A stretch of DNA of 64,000 nucleotides from Polyangiaceae bacterium (GTDB taxonomy: Bacteria > Myxococcota_A > Polyangia > Polyangiales > Polyangiaceae), in assembly GCA_025937835.1 (NCBI GenBank), contig JAICQO010000011.1:41588-105587 (forward strand), written 5' to 3'. Positions 9,082 through 17,342 of this stretch are shown one piece after another (the stretch's first letter is position 1; every line of letters starts with the position of its first letter). The notes beneath the pieces are model-generated. The model saw nothing but the letters and a program-made list of their open reading frames with translations. It was not told where the DNA came from and did no database searches. A program made the translations under genes and the position numbers.

Positions 9082-9560
9082 GCCTCCGCCTTTCGAGCAA
9101 ACTGCGCCGCACGCAGCAACAGATCACCGACGTGGCGGCGAGAGCAGTCGAGCACCCGTGCGATCTCCTCGTGGCTCATCCCGTCCAGCGCGTAGTACAC
9201 GAGCGCGCTCGCCACGTCCTCGGGCAGCTCGCTCAAGGCGCGCCGCGCCAGCAGGGTGAGCTCCGGGGACGGCCCGCCTGCCTCCGTCTGCGTCTCGGCT
9301 TCGCTCCGCTCGTCCATCAGTCGCCGTCGATTCTTCTGATTGCGCAGTCTGGTGAAGCAGGCGTGCGTGGTGACCGCATAGAGGAAGGTGGTCACCGAGC
9401 TCTTTCCGGAAAATTGCTGCGGTCTCTCGTGCAAGGACAAGAACACGTCCTGCACGATTTCCTGAGCCTCGACGTCGCTCCCGAGCATGCGCCGCGCCCG
9501 GCGAAAGACGGCCGGCGCGTGTAGCTTGTACCAGCTCTCGAGGCTTTCAGCGCGCGGCAT
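9078..9560 (-). CDS. ECF-family RNA polymerase sigma factor
   Basis: 160 residues, the length expected of an ECF sigma factor with regions 2 and 4 only. Region 2 is ARRMLGSDVEAQEIVQDVFLSLHE... with a following core-binding helix (TTFLYAVTTHACFTRLR). Region 4 is the helix-turn-helix DGMSHEEIARVLDCSRRHVGDLLLRAA. The anti-sigma factor is encoded directly downstream with a 4-bp overlap. The start lies 21 bp after the stop of the lipoprotein frame, so the sigma gene may be co-transcribed from a promoter upstream of 10720. No promoter in this gap is recognisable. Confidence 0.92.
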   Translation of the reverse strand: MPRAESLESWYKLHAPAVFRRARRMLGSDVEAQEIVQDVFLSLHERPQQFSGKSSVTTFLYAVTTHACFTRLRNQKNRRRLMDERSEAETQTEAGGPSPELTLLARRALSELPEDVASALVYYALDGMSHEEIARVLDCSRRHVGDLLLRAAQFARKAEA

Positions 9561-9581
9561 GGGTGCACGCCAGGCGCCCGC

Positions 9582-10720
9582 TCAGCGCTCGGACCCGAAG
9601 TCCCGACCGAGCGTGAACGTGAACGACTCCGCCAGCGGATCGGCGATGACCTCTGCCTCCAGCCACGGTGGGCATTGGGCTTCGAGCTCCTCGGCCGCGG
9701 CGTCGATCGCGGCTTGTGCATCGGAATCGGCGAAGCCGCCCAGGATCAACGCGGTACCGTGCTCTCGGTTGTAGTCGCGGACGGCACTGATCCGCGCCTC
9801 CACGGAGCATTGCAATTGCGCGATCAATGCGTCGGCGCCGAGCCCCACCGTTTTCACCAGGTGATAGCCGCGTCCGAGCCAGCCAAGCTCCCCGAACTCG
9901 GTCGGTCGACTGAAATACAACACGAGGTAACCGAGGGCTGCCTCCTCCACCCGTTCGTAGCGCTCCAGAGCAAGCTCGCCCTCTTCGGAGATCACCTCGC
10001 AACGGCTGATCTCCCCGGCCGAGCTCGCGCTGTCGTAGCGACCGAGCCCCTCGGTGTTGCAGGACCTGTACTCGCTCTCGCACGCCTCGTCGCTCGTGCA
10101 GTAGGTATTCTGGGTTGCGCAGTAGCCGACGTGACAGCCGATCGCCGAAGTCGACCGCGAGCTTGCCTCCATGGCGACGTCCTCGGAAAACCCCGGAGTT
10201 TTCGCGCGCAGCTCGCAAGCTTCACGCTGGCAGCGGAGCCTCCGCGACAGGCACTCTCCGTCGGGCGTGCATTTCCGCAGGGTCTGCGTGTAGCGAGTGC
10301 CGTCGTCGTTTCCTTCGTAGTCGACGAGCTCTTCGGTCAACCGTGGAACTCGGAGCGGGTGGCCGCGCTCGACCACGACCAGCTTACCGGCGGCGAATCG
10401 TACGGACGGGTCCGCATCCGGGAGTGAAGACAAGGCGTCGGCAGGCGGCGGCTCGGTGACGTCGAGTCGAAACTTGGCGGGGAATTCCCCGCGCAGCTCG
10501 ACGTCCAACAGGACCTGGCCTTTCTCATTCGTAAAAAGGAGCGCCGGACCGCGTCCCGCGGCCTACCCGTGGGTTCCAGCACGACCGTGCCTTCCAGGCT
10601 GAGCAGCGGCTCGCCCGTATAGTCGTCTCCCACCTGCGCGTCGCAAGCCGAAGCTGCGAGAGCAAACCAGACCGGCAGCGGCCACCACCCGCGCCTCCGC
10701 TCACCAGTAAAGAGATTCAC
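9582..10720 (-). pseudogene. Lipoprotein gene split by an apparent 1-nt frameshift
   Basis: Two frames together encode one protein. The first (GTG at 10720) has a lipoprotein signal ending LAASAC (Cys26), then EPLLSLEGTVVLEPTG. The second, open from just after an in-frame stop at 10563-10565, continues GPALLFTNEKGQVLLDVELR and runs to 9582, including a Cys-rich segment (CHVGYCATQNTYC). The joint falls between about 10520 and 10565 and is consistent with loss of one base. Either a sequencing/assembly error or a real frameshift could explain it. Repaired, the gene would encode a secreted lipoprotein of about 380 residues of unknown function. It heads the operon with the sigma, anti-sigma and caspase-like genes. 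Confidence 0.75.
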
Positions 10721-10770
10721 GTTCCACTACCTTTCCCCGGCCACCGCCGGTCCTGGAGGTTCGGAACGTG
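10718..10770. promoter_or_regulatory. Spaced inverted repeat CACGTTCC / GGAACGTG
   Basis: CACGTTCC at 10718-10725 and its exact complement GGAACGTG at 10763-10770 are 37 bp apart. The first arm covers the GTG start of the lipoprotein frame. The spacing suits a looped or dimeric operator. GGAAC also resembles the -35 element of ECF-type promoters, but I cannot place a matching -10. Confidence 0.25.
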
Positions 10771-10792
10771 AGCAAGCGTTTTGGGCACGGTG

Positions 10793-10811
10793 CGAGTATT
10801 TTTCTTACTCG
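10793..10811. terminator. Hairpin downstream of the TlpA-like gene
   Basis: CGAGTA, a 7-nt loop (TTTTTCT on the plus strand) and TACTCG form a 6-bp stem 17 bp beyond the TlpA-like stop codon at 10828. There is no U-tract after the stem on the minus strand, so it is a weak terminator candidate separating the two minus-strand operons. Confidence 0.3.
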
Positions 10812-10827
10812 GGCCGCGCGGCTCAGG

Positions 10828-11361
10828 TCAGAACAACCCGCTGACTTCGGCGCGGATCTGCGCTTCGTCTCCGCCCGTGAAGCCCGCGTGGACGAAGCGC
10901 ACGACACCGTTCTTGTCGACGACGAAGCTCGTCGGCATCGTCGGCGGCTGGTAGCTCTTGGCCACGCCCTGGCCTTCGTCCCAGGCGATCGGGAACTTCA
11001 CGCCCGTCGTGGACTTGAAGGCGGCGATACCCGACGGCTCTTCGTCGACGCTGATGCCGATCACCTCGAGCTTGCCGCCGAAGTCGTCGAGCAGCTCCTG
11101 GTAGGCGGGAAACGACGCGCGACACGGCTCACACCACGTCGCCCAGAAGTCCACGATCGTGACTTTGCCGGAGCTCGCGGCGAGCGCGACCTCGCTCTTT
11201 CCGTCGAAGCTCTGGAGCTCGAAATCCGGCGCGGGCGCGCCGATCAGCGGGTGATCGCTGACGGCGTGCGACGCGCCGGAACCGCCACCCCCTCCGCCGG
11301 AACCCGGCGCGCAGGCCGCGCTGAGCAGCCCAAGCGCTAAAGCCCCGACGAGCCGGCTCAT
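10828..11361 (-). CDS. TlpA-like thioredoxin-fold lipoprotein
   Basis: 177 residues from the ATG at 11361. The lipoprotein signal ends GLLSAAC (Cys17) and leads into a Gly/Ser linker. A redoxin domain follows (APAPDFELQSFDGK) with the active-site pair Cys77-Cys80 in FWATWCEPC and the cis-Pro strand PTMPTSFVVD. It should be anchored on the periplasmic side and act in thiol-disulfide exchange, probably as a reductant. The frame is open upstream, but that extension is Arg-rich and antisense-like. The ATG overlaps the stop of the thrombospondin-repeat gene (ATGA), so the two are coupled; that partner has Cys in every repeat. Confidence 0.92.
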   Translation of the reverse strand: MSRLVGALALGLLSAACAPGSGGGGGGSGASHAVSDHPLIGAPAPDFELQSFDGKSEVALAASSGKVTIVDFWATWCEPCRASFPAYQELLDDFGGKLEVIGISVDEEPSGIAAFKSTTGVKFPIAWDEGQGVAKSYQPPTMPTSFVVDKNGVVRFVHAGFTGGDEAQIRAEVSGLF

Positions 11362-12887
11362 GGCTTGGGCTTCTTCGGCGGGCGGAAGCCGGGCGGCGGC
11401 GTGTCGGGGCAGCCGTCCTCGTCCTGGAAGCCGTTCATGTTTTCCTGCTCTTCGGCGCACTCGTCGCTGCCGTCGGGCACGCCGTCGGCGTCGTTGTCCG
11501 GATCGGGGCAGCCGTCGGTGTCTTCGAAGCCGTCGGTGTCTTCCGGTTCGCTCGGGCACTTGTCGCGAGAGTCCGGAACGCCGTCGTTGTCGTTGTCGGC
11601 TTCGTCGGGGCAGCCGTCCTCGTCCTTGTAGTCGTTCTTGGACTCGGGCTGACTCGGGCACTGGTCGGCCGTGTCGGCGAGGCCGTCCTTGTCGTTGTCG
11701 GGATCCGGGCAGCCGTCTTGGTCTTCGAAGCCGTCCTGATCCTCGGCTTGCGACGGGCACTTGTCCGCGCTGTCGGGGATCGTGTCGAGGTCGTTGTCGC
11801 CGTCGGGGCAACCGTCGCTGTCTTCGTAGCCGTCCTTGTCTTCCGCGACCGACGGACACTGGTCCTTGTCGTCTTCGATCCCGTCGCGATCCTCGTCCTT
11901 GAACTCGTTGACGAAGGTCACCCCGGCCAGCGCGCGCACGGTGGGCACGCCCAGGCCGTCGATCAGGGCCGTACCGGCGCCGGCGGTGAACTGCAACGGC
12001 ATGCCCAGAGGCTGTATCTGCGCGGCGATCAAGCCTTCGAGCGGGTTCTCACCGGACTCGCTGCTGAAGCGGCTGCTGCCGAAGACGTCGGCGATGCCGC
12101 GGAACACGGGGCTCACCTGAAAGCCGATGCCGGCGCTGTAGCGGAACTCGGAACCGACGGTGGTCGCGCCAATCCCACCCTCGCCGCGCAACAGGCCGCC
12201 GACGTTCACCGCGTAGGACAGCGGCCCAGCCGAGCCGTCCACGATCAGACGGCCGCTGCCGGTCGGCGTCTTGTCGCCGAGGTATTCGTCCTTGGCCATC
12301 TGGTAGCCGATGGGAGCGGTGCCGCTCACGGCCACGCCGATCACCAGCGGGTCTTTCGGCTTGCCGACGGCGCGCAGCTTGGCCTCGACCTCGACGTCGC
12401 CGATGCCGATCGCCTCGACGCCGTCCGGATCGTTGAACCCGCTGCTCGCGAGACCCTGGCCCTTGATCCACGCCACCGGGATGCGCAGGCCGAGCTGGAC
12501 CATCGGAACGGGCGTGTAGGAGCCCATCAGGTCGGCGGTGAGCAGGTTCTCGACCACCTTCACTTCGCGGATGTTGCGCGCGCTCGAGTCCGAACAGTCG
12601 GCGGCGTCGTCGCTGACGCAGCTCTCGACCGTGAGCGGCTCGAAGCCGTAGTGAACGAGGCCCCCGACGCTCCACGCATTCTGCCCGTCGACGCGGGCAC
12701 CGCGGGTCATCAGGTAGTTTCGCGGGCCCGGCGCAGGCTGAAAGCGCTGCACCGAAAACACGGGATCGACGGTCGACTGGGCGCGGGCGGGTGCAGAAAG
12801 ACCGGCTATTGAGCCGGCACACGCCACCGCGGGCAACAGCGATCGGATGTCAAGACGGCGGCCAGCAACGGATCGACGCAACGGCAT
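11358..12887 (-). CDS. Outer-membrane protein with five thrombospondin type-3 repeats, no OmpA domain
   Basis: 509 residues from the ATG at 12887; the signal peptide ends near SAPARAQ. Residues from about 40 to 335 are strand-rich and look like a beta-barrel (VQLGLRIPVAWIKGQG, GVAVSGTAPIGYQM, AGAGTALIDGLGVPTVRALAG). Then come five Asp-rich calcium-binding thrombospondin type-3 units of about 36 residues, each with a DG.ED.DGCPD core. Myxobacterial relatives often end in an OmpA peptidoglycan-binding domain. This one stops after GCPD with a short Pro/Lys tail, so that anchor is missing. Its translation is coupled to the TlpA-like lipoprotein. The start upstream at 12974 is less likely. Confidence 0.85.
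   Translation of the reverse strand: MPLRRSVAGRRLDIRSLLPAVACAGSIAGLSAPARAQSTVDPVFSVQRFQPAPGPRNYLMTRGARVDGQNAWSVGGLVHYGFEPLTVESCVSDDAADCSDSSARNIREVKVVENLLTADLMGSYTPVPMVQLGLRIPVAWIKGQGLASSGFNDPDGVEAIGIGDVEVEAKLRAVGKPKDPLVIGVAVSGTAPIGYQMAKDEYLGDKTPTGSGRLIVDGSAGPLSYAVNVGGLLRGEGGIGATTVGSEFRYSAGIGFQVSPVFRGIADVFGSSRFSSESGENPLEGLIAAQIQPLGMPLQFTAGAGTALIDGLGVPTVRALAGVTFVNEFKDEDRDGIEDDKDQCPSVAEDKDGYEDSDGCPDGDNDLDTIPDSADKCPSQAEDQDGFEDQDGCPDPDNDKDGLADTADQCPSQPESKNDYKDEDGCPDEADNDNDGVPDSRDKCPSEPEDTDGFEDTDGCPDPDNDADGVPDGSDECAEEQENMNGFQDEDGCPDTPPPGFRPPKKPKP
11406..11905 (-). repeat. Five tandem thrombospondin type-3 repeat units (coding)
   Basis: Imperfect direct repeats of roughly 105-110 bp encode D-x-D-x-DG and ED.DGCPD motifs with Cys at matching places (QCPS, KCPS, QCPS, KCPS, ECAE). 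The periodicity is coding, not CRISPR. Confidence 0.85.
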
Positions 12888-13040
12888 ATCCTCCGGCCGG
12901 CCCCATTTCGCCGGGCTATCCAAGCGGCGAGGGCCAGGCAGAATCAAAGGCTGAGCTAGAGTTAGCCCAGTCACGAAACTTTCCGCAAGTAAGGATCGCG
13001 GTTCCGGTATGGGGGAGCGCGGACTTTACCGAGGGCGGGT

Positions 13041-14189
13041 ATGCTCAGACCGAACGACTTGCACTGCCCGAGCTGTCATACCGCGGTCAACGAATCAGCG
13101 CGCTTTTGCCCGCAGTGCGGTACCCCGCTGGTGCGCCCTGCTGCGCCGACACGCATTGCTCGCGGAAGTGTGCTCGGAATCGAGGATTGGGGGGACGTGC
13201 GCGTCGATGAGCCGCTCGGTGAAGGCGGCATGGGTGTGGTCCATCGTGGTTGGCTCAGCTACCGCGACGCCGGCCGGCTGGCGGGCACCCCGGGTCATCC
13301 CGTCGCTATCAAGGTGCTGCGTCCGGAGCTCAGCGGACGCGAGCGAGCGCGTTACATGTTCTTGCGCGAAGCGACGGCGCTCGAGCGCCTCGCGCATCCG
13401 AACATCGTGCGCTTCGTCGCGCTCGTGCAGAACGGTGCCGAGCTCGCGATCGTGATGGAGTACGTCGACGGCCATCCGCTGTCGCGCCTAATCCGTCGCG
13501 GACCCAAGAACCCGCTCAACCCCTCGCGCGGCCACCTCGAGGTCGAGCTCGCCTGGCGCTATTTCTCGCAGCTGCTCGGTGCGCTCGCGGCCGTGCACGC
13601 GCTCGGGATCCTGCACCGCGACGTCAAGCCTGCGAACGTCTTGATCCGACCGGACGGCGTGGTGAAGCTCACCGACTTCGGGATCGCGCGGCTGCCCGAA
13701 TCCGGCGGGCGTAACACCGGCGGGATGATCCCGGGGACGGGCGCGTACATGGCGCCCGAGCAAGTGCGCGGCGATGCGCTCGACGCGCGCGCGGATCTGT
13801 ACGCGGCGGCGATGGTCTTCTACGAGATGCTGTGCGGCGCGACGCCGTTCGACACGCCCGATCGGGACGAGATGGCCGTGCGCACCGCGCAGATCGAAGA
13901 CGCGCCGCCGCCCGTGTCGACCACCCTCCCCGGCTTGCCTCCGGCGCTCGACGTGGTCCTGGCGCGGGCGCTGGCCAAGGACCCCCGGCACCGCTTCCCG
14001 ACGGCGGTCGAGCTCGGGGACGCCCTGTGCGAGGCGCTCGGCGTCGCGCCCGGGCCGATCTGGCCGCTGGCTCGTGAATTCGCGAATATGGCGCGGACGC
14101 TGTCGACGCCGGTCCCCATCGTGGACCCGTCGATGATTCAAAAGGCCGAGCGGCTGCGCACCGCGATGATGACACCCATCGACCGCTGA
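13041..14189 (+). CDS. Hanks-type Ser/Thr protein kinase with N-terminal zinc ribbon
   Basis: 382 residues. An N-terminal zinc ribbon (Cys9, Cys12, Cys23, Cys26; CPSC...CPQC) precedes a complete kinase domain: glycine loop GEGGMG (60-65), Lys91 in VAIKVL, HRDVKPANV with catalytic Asp194, DFG 212-214 and APE 238-240. All key residues are present, so it should be active. There is no transmembrane helix and no PASTA or other sensor domain; the last 100 residues are short and helical. It is therefore a soluble kinase whose input may come through the ribbon. It is divergent from the thrombospondin-repeat gene across 153 bp and is followed on the same strand by an outer-membrane protein gene. Confidence 0.95.
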   Translation: MLRPNDLHCPSCHTAVNESARFCPQCGTPLVRPAAPTRIARGSVLGIEDWGDVRVDEPLGEGGMGVVHRGWLSYRDAGRLAGTPGHPVAIKVLRPELSGRERARYMFLREATALERLAHPNIVRFVALVQNGAELAIVMEYVDGHPLSRLIRRGPKNPLNPSRGHLEVELAWRYFSQLLGALAAVHALGILHRDVKPANVLIRPDGVVKLTDFGIARLPESGGRNTGGMIPGTGAYMAPEQVRGDALDARADLYAAAMVFYEMLCGATPFDTPDRDEMAVRTAQIEDAPPPVSTTLPGLPPALDVVLARALAKDPRHRFPTAVELGDALCEALGVAPGPIWPLAREFANMARTLSTPVPIVDPSMIQKAERLRTAMMTPIDR

Positions 14190-14304
14190 GCCGGATTTCC
14201 GCCGATCTGGGAGCGCGATGCCCCTTGCCCTCGCTTCCGGCGCGTGCGAAACGTCCGTCGGCCTCGCTACCGGCCCGCTCAGAAAGGCCTCGGGAACCCC
14301 GACG

Positions 14305-16413
14305 ATGCTCACCCGCTTCTGCTCGCTTCCGCTTGCTTCGTGCGTTCTGCTCGTCGCAGCTCCCGCATTCGCGCAAAACGCCGCGCCGCCCGGCGCCGCC
14401 GCCAAGCCCCCGGCTGCGCCGGCTCCGGCAAATCCGCCGGCCCCTCCCGCACCCGCACCGGTTGCCCCCGCCGCCCCCGCAGCGCCCGAGGCCGAAGTCG
14501 AGGCCGAAGAAGAAGCGCTGCCCGAGCCGGAGCCGCCACGCGAGCCGGCCACGCCGTTGCCGCCGTCGCTGAGCGGCCTGGGTGGCGCAACCACCGACGC
14601 CGCGCTGCTCGCCGAGCGCGAGAAGGCCGCGCCTCCGCCGCCCAGGGCGAACACGGAGACCGACATCTACGCGAGCGACTGGTGGACGCACGCCCGCCCG
14701 ATCATCGAGATCCACGGCTACTTCCGGATGCGTGCGGAGCTGTTTCACCACTTCTCGCTCGGCCGCGTCGACGCGCCGAACGACGCGCTCTGGCCCCGTC
14801 CCGCGGACAATCAGTACACCTGGGCCGGCGGCACCGGCAGCAGCACCCAGGACACCAGCATCGTTCAGTGCACGGAAGACGAGGCGGGGAGCGGTAGCGG
14901 CACCGGCACCAACCCGAACGAGCTGGTCGGCTGCAAGAACGGCACCCAGTCGAGCGCCAACATCCGGCTGCGGCTGAACCCGGAGATCCACATCTCCGAC
15001 AATCTGCGGGTGATGACGCAGATCGACCTGCTGGACAACCTGGTGCTCGGCTCGACGCCGCGCGGCTACGCCAACGGCCCGGGCGCGAACGGCTTCGTCA
15101 CCGCGCCGCGCGACGCCTACTCGCCGATCGGCTTCGAGGACGACACCACGAGCCCGCCCCGCTCGGGGATCAACTCGCTGAACGACAGCGTCTCCGTCAA
15201 GCGCGCCTGGGGCGAGTACGCCACCCCCGTGGGTGAAGTGCGCTTCGGCCGCATGCCGTGGCACTGGGGCCTCGGCATGGTCTACCACTCGGGCGACGGC
15301 CACGACGACGACTACCAGTCGACCGTCGACCGCCTGCAGTTCGTGACCAGCATCAAGCCGCTCGAGCTGTACATCAGCGGCGCCTGGGACTTCCCGAACG
15401 AGGGCGCGACCAGCGCGAACCTGGGCATCCCCCGTGACCAGGCGTACGACGTGGCGCAGCTCGACGACGTCGATCAATACGTGGTCAGCATCGCGCGCCA
15501 GAAGAGCCGTGAGCTCACGAAGCTCGCCTTGAGCCGCGGCGACGTGGTGATCAACGGCGGCGTTCAGCTCACTTACAGGAAGCAGCTGCTCGCGAACGAC
15601 GCAGCCGATCGGGATTGCGCGCAAGGCGGAGCAACGCTCGGCTGCGCTCCGGGGCAATTGACTGGTGGCTTCGTGCGACGCAACGCCAACTACTGGCTGC
15701 CCAATCTGTGGCTGCAGCTCCTCTACAAGCAGTTCCGCTTCGAGCTCGAAGTGGCCAGCGTGCAGGGCTCGATCGAGAACACCACGAACGATCGCGGTGT
15801 CACCGACGACTTCGACATCCGCGAGTGGGGCTACGCCGCCGAGATCGAGCAGCGCGTTGCCGAGGATCGCCTGCGCCTGAACTTCAGCACCGGCTGGGCC
15901 TCGGGTGACGCCGACGTCGACGGCCTGACACCGGGAAACCCCGATCAGCACGGCGACGACACGATCTCGACCTTCCGCTTCAACCCGAGCTACCGGGTCG
16001 ATCTGATCTTGCACCGCAACCTGCTGTCGCGCGTCCAGGGCACCTACTACTTCCGCCCGAACCTGAGCTACGACTTCCTGCGCGAGCCGACCGGGCAGCG
16101 CCTCGGCGGCGGCGTGGCGGCGATCTGGTCGCGCGCCAGCCAGTTCATCCAGTCCCCGGGCCACGAGCGCGACCTCGGCATCGAGTTCGACGCGCAGCTC
16201 TACTTCCAGTCGAAGGACGGCGCGCTCAACGACGACCCGCTGAACATGGGCGGCTTCTTCGCCAAGCTCGAGTACGGCGTGCTGTTTCCGATGGGCGGCC
16301 TCGGCTACCCCGACGTCAAGGCCAACACGATCCAGAACACCATCGGCCGCGCCAGCGCCACCGAGATCCAGACCGCGCAGATCGTGCGGCTGTACCTCGG
16401 CGCCATGTTCTGA
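14305..16413 (+). CDS. Large outer-membrane beta-barrel protein (TIGR04551-like)
   Basis: 702 residues from the ATG at 14305, whose signal peptide ends VAAPAFAQ; an earlier start at 14218 adds residues with no signal character. A Pro/Ala then Glu-rich linker (about 25-85) leads to a long strand-rich region (FRMRAELFHHFSLG, SANIRLRLNPEIHI, LRVMTQIDLLDNLVLGS, RVQGTYYFRPNLSYDF) ending in Phe (LYLGAMF), as in outer-membrane barrels. It resembles a deltaproteobacterial family I know as TIGR04551, from memory and without a search. The kinase gene ends 115 bp upstream. Function unknown; a porin or structural role is possible. Confidence 0.8.
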   Translation: MLTRFCSLPLASCVLLVAAPAFAQNAAPPGAAAKPPAAPAPANPPAPPAPAPVAPAAPAAPEAEVEAEEEALPEPEPPREPATPLPPSLSGLGGATTDAALLAEREKAAPPPPRANTETDIYASDWWTHARPIIEIHGYFRMRAELFHHFSLGRVDAPNDALWPRPADNQYTWAGGTGSSTQDTSIVQCTEDEAGSGSGTGTNPNELVGCKNGTQSSANIRLRLNPEIHISDNLRVMTQIDLLDNLVLGSTPRGYANGPGANGFVTAPRDAYSPIGFEDDTTSPPRSGINSLNDSVSVKRAWGEYATPVGEVRFGRMPWHWGLGMVYHSGDGHDDDYQSTVDRLQFVTSIKPLELYISGAWDFPNEGATSANLGIPRDQAYDVAQLDDVDQYVVSIARQKSRELTKLALSRGDVVINGGVQLTYRKQLLANDAADRDCAQGGATLGCAPGQLTGGFVRRNANYWLPNLWLQLLYKQFRFELEVASVQGSIENTTNDRGVTDDFDIREWGYAAEIEQRVAEDRLRLNFSTGWASGDADVDGLTPGNPDQHGDDTISTFRFNPSYRVDLILHRNLLSRVQGTYYFRPNLSYDFLREPTGQRLGGGVAAIWSRASQFIQSPGHERDLGIEFDAQLYFQSKDGALNDDPLNMGGFFAKLEYGVLFPMGGLGYPDVKANTIQNTIGRASATEIQTAQIVRLYLGAMF

Positions 16414-16484
16414 TCGGAATTTTCCGGTAAATTCCCTCAATTCCAGCGCTCACGCGCGGGGCCGCCGCGGGCTATGCTTCGCCC

Positions 16485-17333
16485 ATGCGGTGCTGGCTCA
16501 CGTTCCTCTTCGGATTGCTCCCGGCGTGCGGGGATGATTCGGGAAGTGATCCCGGGCCCGTGCTGCCGACTCCTTCGAGTTGCGATCCGGGCCCCGGCTA
16601 TCGCGAGGCCGGCGCTCCGCAACAGGTAGACAGCGTCGAGGCGCGGCTCGTCGATCTCGACGGCGAGCCCGTCGAGTCCGAGCTCGTGCAGGTGTGCGGG
16701 CTCGACCTCTGCACCAACGGCAAGAGCGGCATCGACGGCCGTGTGAGCATGACGCTCGGACAAAAATTCCTCGAGCCCGCGTTCAAGTTCGGCGAGGGAC
16801 GCGTCAGCGCGCGCTTCGCCCAGCTCTTGCCCGGCGAGACCGAGCTCGACCTCGGCGAGGTGCGCACCGTGCGCTTGCCGGACCTCGGCACGGCCGTGCC
16901 GCTGGTCGCGGGCGGCAGCGTCGCCTACGACGACTTCGAGCTCACGCTCGCCGGCGAGACCGAGATCGGTATCGATGGCCTGTCGTTCCGCACCGCGGAA
17001 GAGCGCGGGCTACGCGCGGTGGCGGTGCCGATCGCCGAGGCGCCCGACGTGGTCGCCGAGGGGCCGGGGCTCGAAATGGTCTGGGCGGCGACCCCCGTCG
17101 AGACACGCTTTTGCCCGCCCGCCGCGCTGTCCGTTCCGAACAGCGAAGGCTGGGCGCCCGGTACGGCCGTCGAGGTGTACCTGCACGGCGTCGATATCAC
17201 CGAGGAGTGGGCGCCGTACGGCGGCTGGGCGAAGATCTCGGATGCGGTCGTGTCCGACGACGGCGAGCGCATCGAAACCACCGAGCCCGGTCTGCCCGTG
17301 CTCGGCGTGCTCGGTCTGCGCCGAGCGGACTGA
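16485..17333 (+). CDS. Putative lipoprotein, first gene of a redoxin-barrel operon
   Basis: 282 residues. The signal ends GLLPAC (Cys15), typical of a lipoprotein, and is followed by an Asp/Ser/Pro linker. The N-terminal half includes a carboxypeptidase-regulatory-like stretch (SVEARLVDLDGEPVESELVQVCG, GIDGRVSMTL) that suggests a small Ig-like beta-domain. I do not recognise a family for the rest. The next gene starts 9 bp after its stop and the third 3 bp after that, so the three are surely one transcript. It probably works with the redoxin-like lipoprotein and barrel in the outer envelope. Confidence 0.75.
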   Translation: MRCWLTFLFGLLPACGDDSGSDPGPVLPTPSSCDPGPGYREAGAPQQVDSVEARLVDLDGEPVESELVQVCGLDLCTNGKSGIDGRVSMTLGQKFLEPAFKFGEGRVSARFAQLLPGETELDLGEVRTVRLPDLGTAVPLVAGGSVAYDDFELTLAGETEIGIDGLSFRTAEERGLRAVAVPIAEAPDVVAEGPGLEMVWAATPVETRFCPPAALSVPNSEGWAPGTAVEVYLHGVDITEEWAPYGGWAKISDAVVSDDGERIETTEPGLPVLGVLGLRRAD

Positions 17334-17342
17334 AACACGGGA

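Noticed and set aside
11362..11859. Upstream extension of the TlpA-like gene.
   Set aside because: The added residues are Arg-rich antisense of the thrombospondin repeats; the ATG at 11361 gives a lipobox.
11406..11905. Regular DNA repeats that could suggest a CRISPR-like array.
   Set aside because: Units are about 105-110 bp, in frame, and encode thrombospondin type-3 motifs; no short identical repeats or spacers, no cas genes.
4894..14208. The 13-nt word TTTCCGCCGATCT occurs near 4895 and near 14196, both before plus-strand genes.
   Set aside because: A 13-nt match is expected by chance many times in a 64-kb window, and the distances to the genes differ.
13669..16440. Open frame of 923 codons on the minus strand opposite the kinase and barrel genes.
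   Set aside because: It is Arg/Ala/Gly-rich, has no domain character and mirrors two convincing plus-strand genes; a third-position GC effect.
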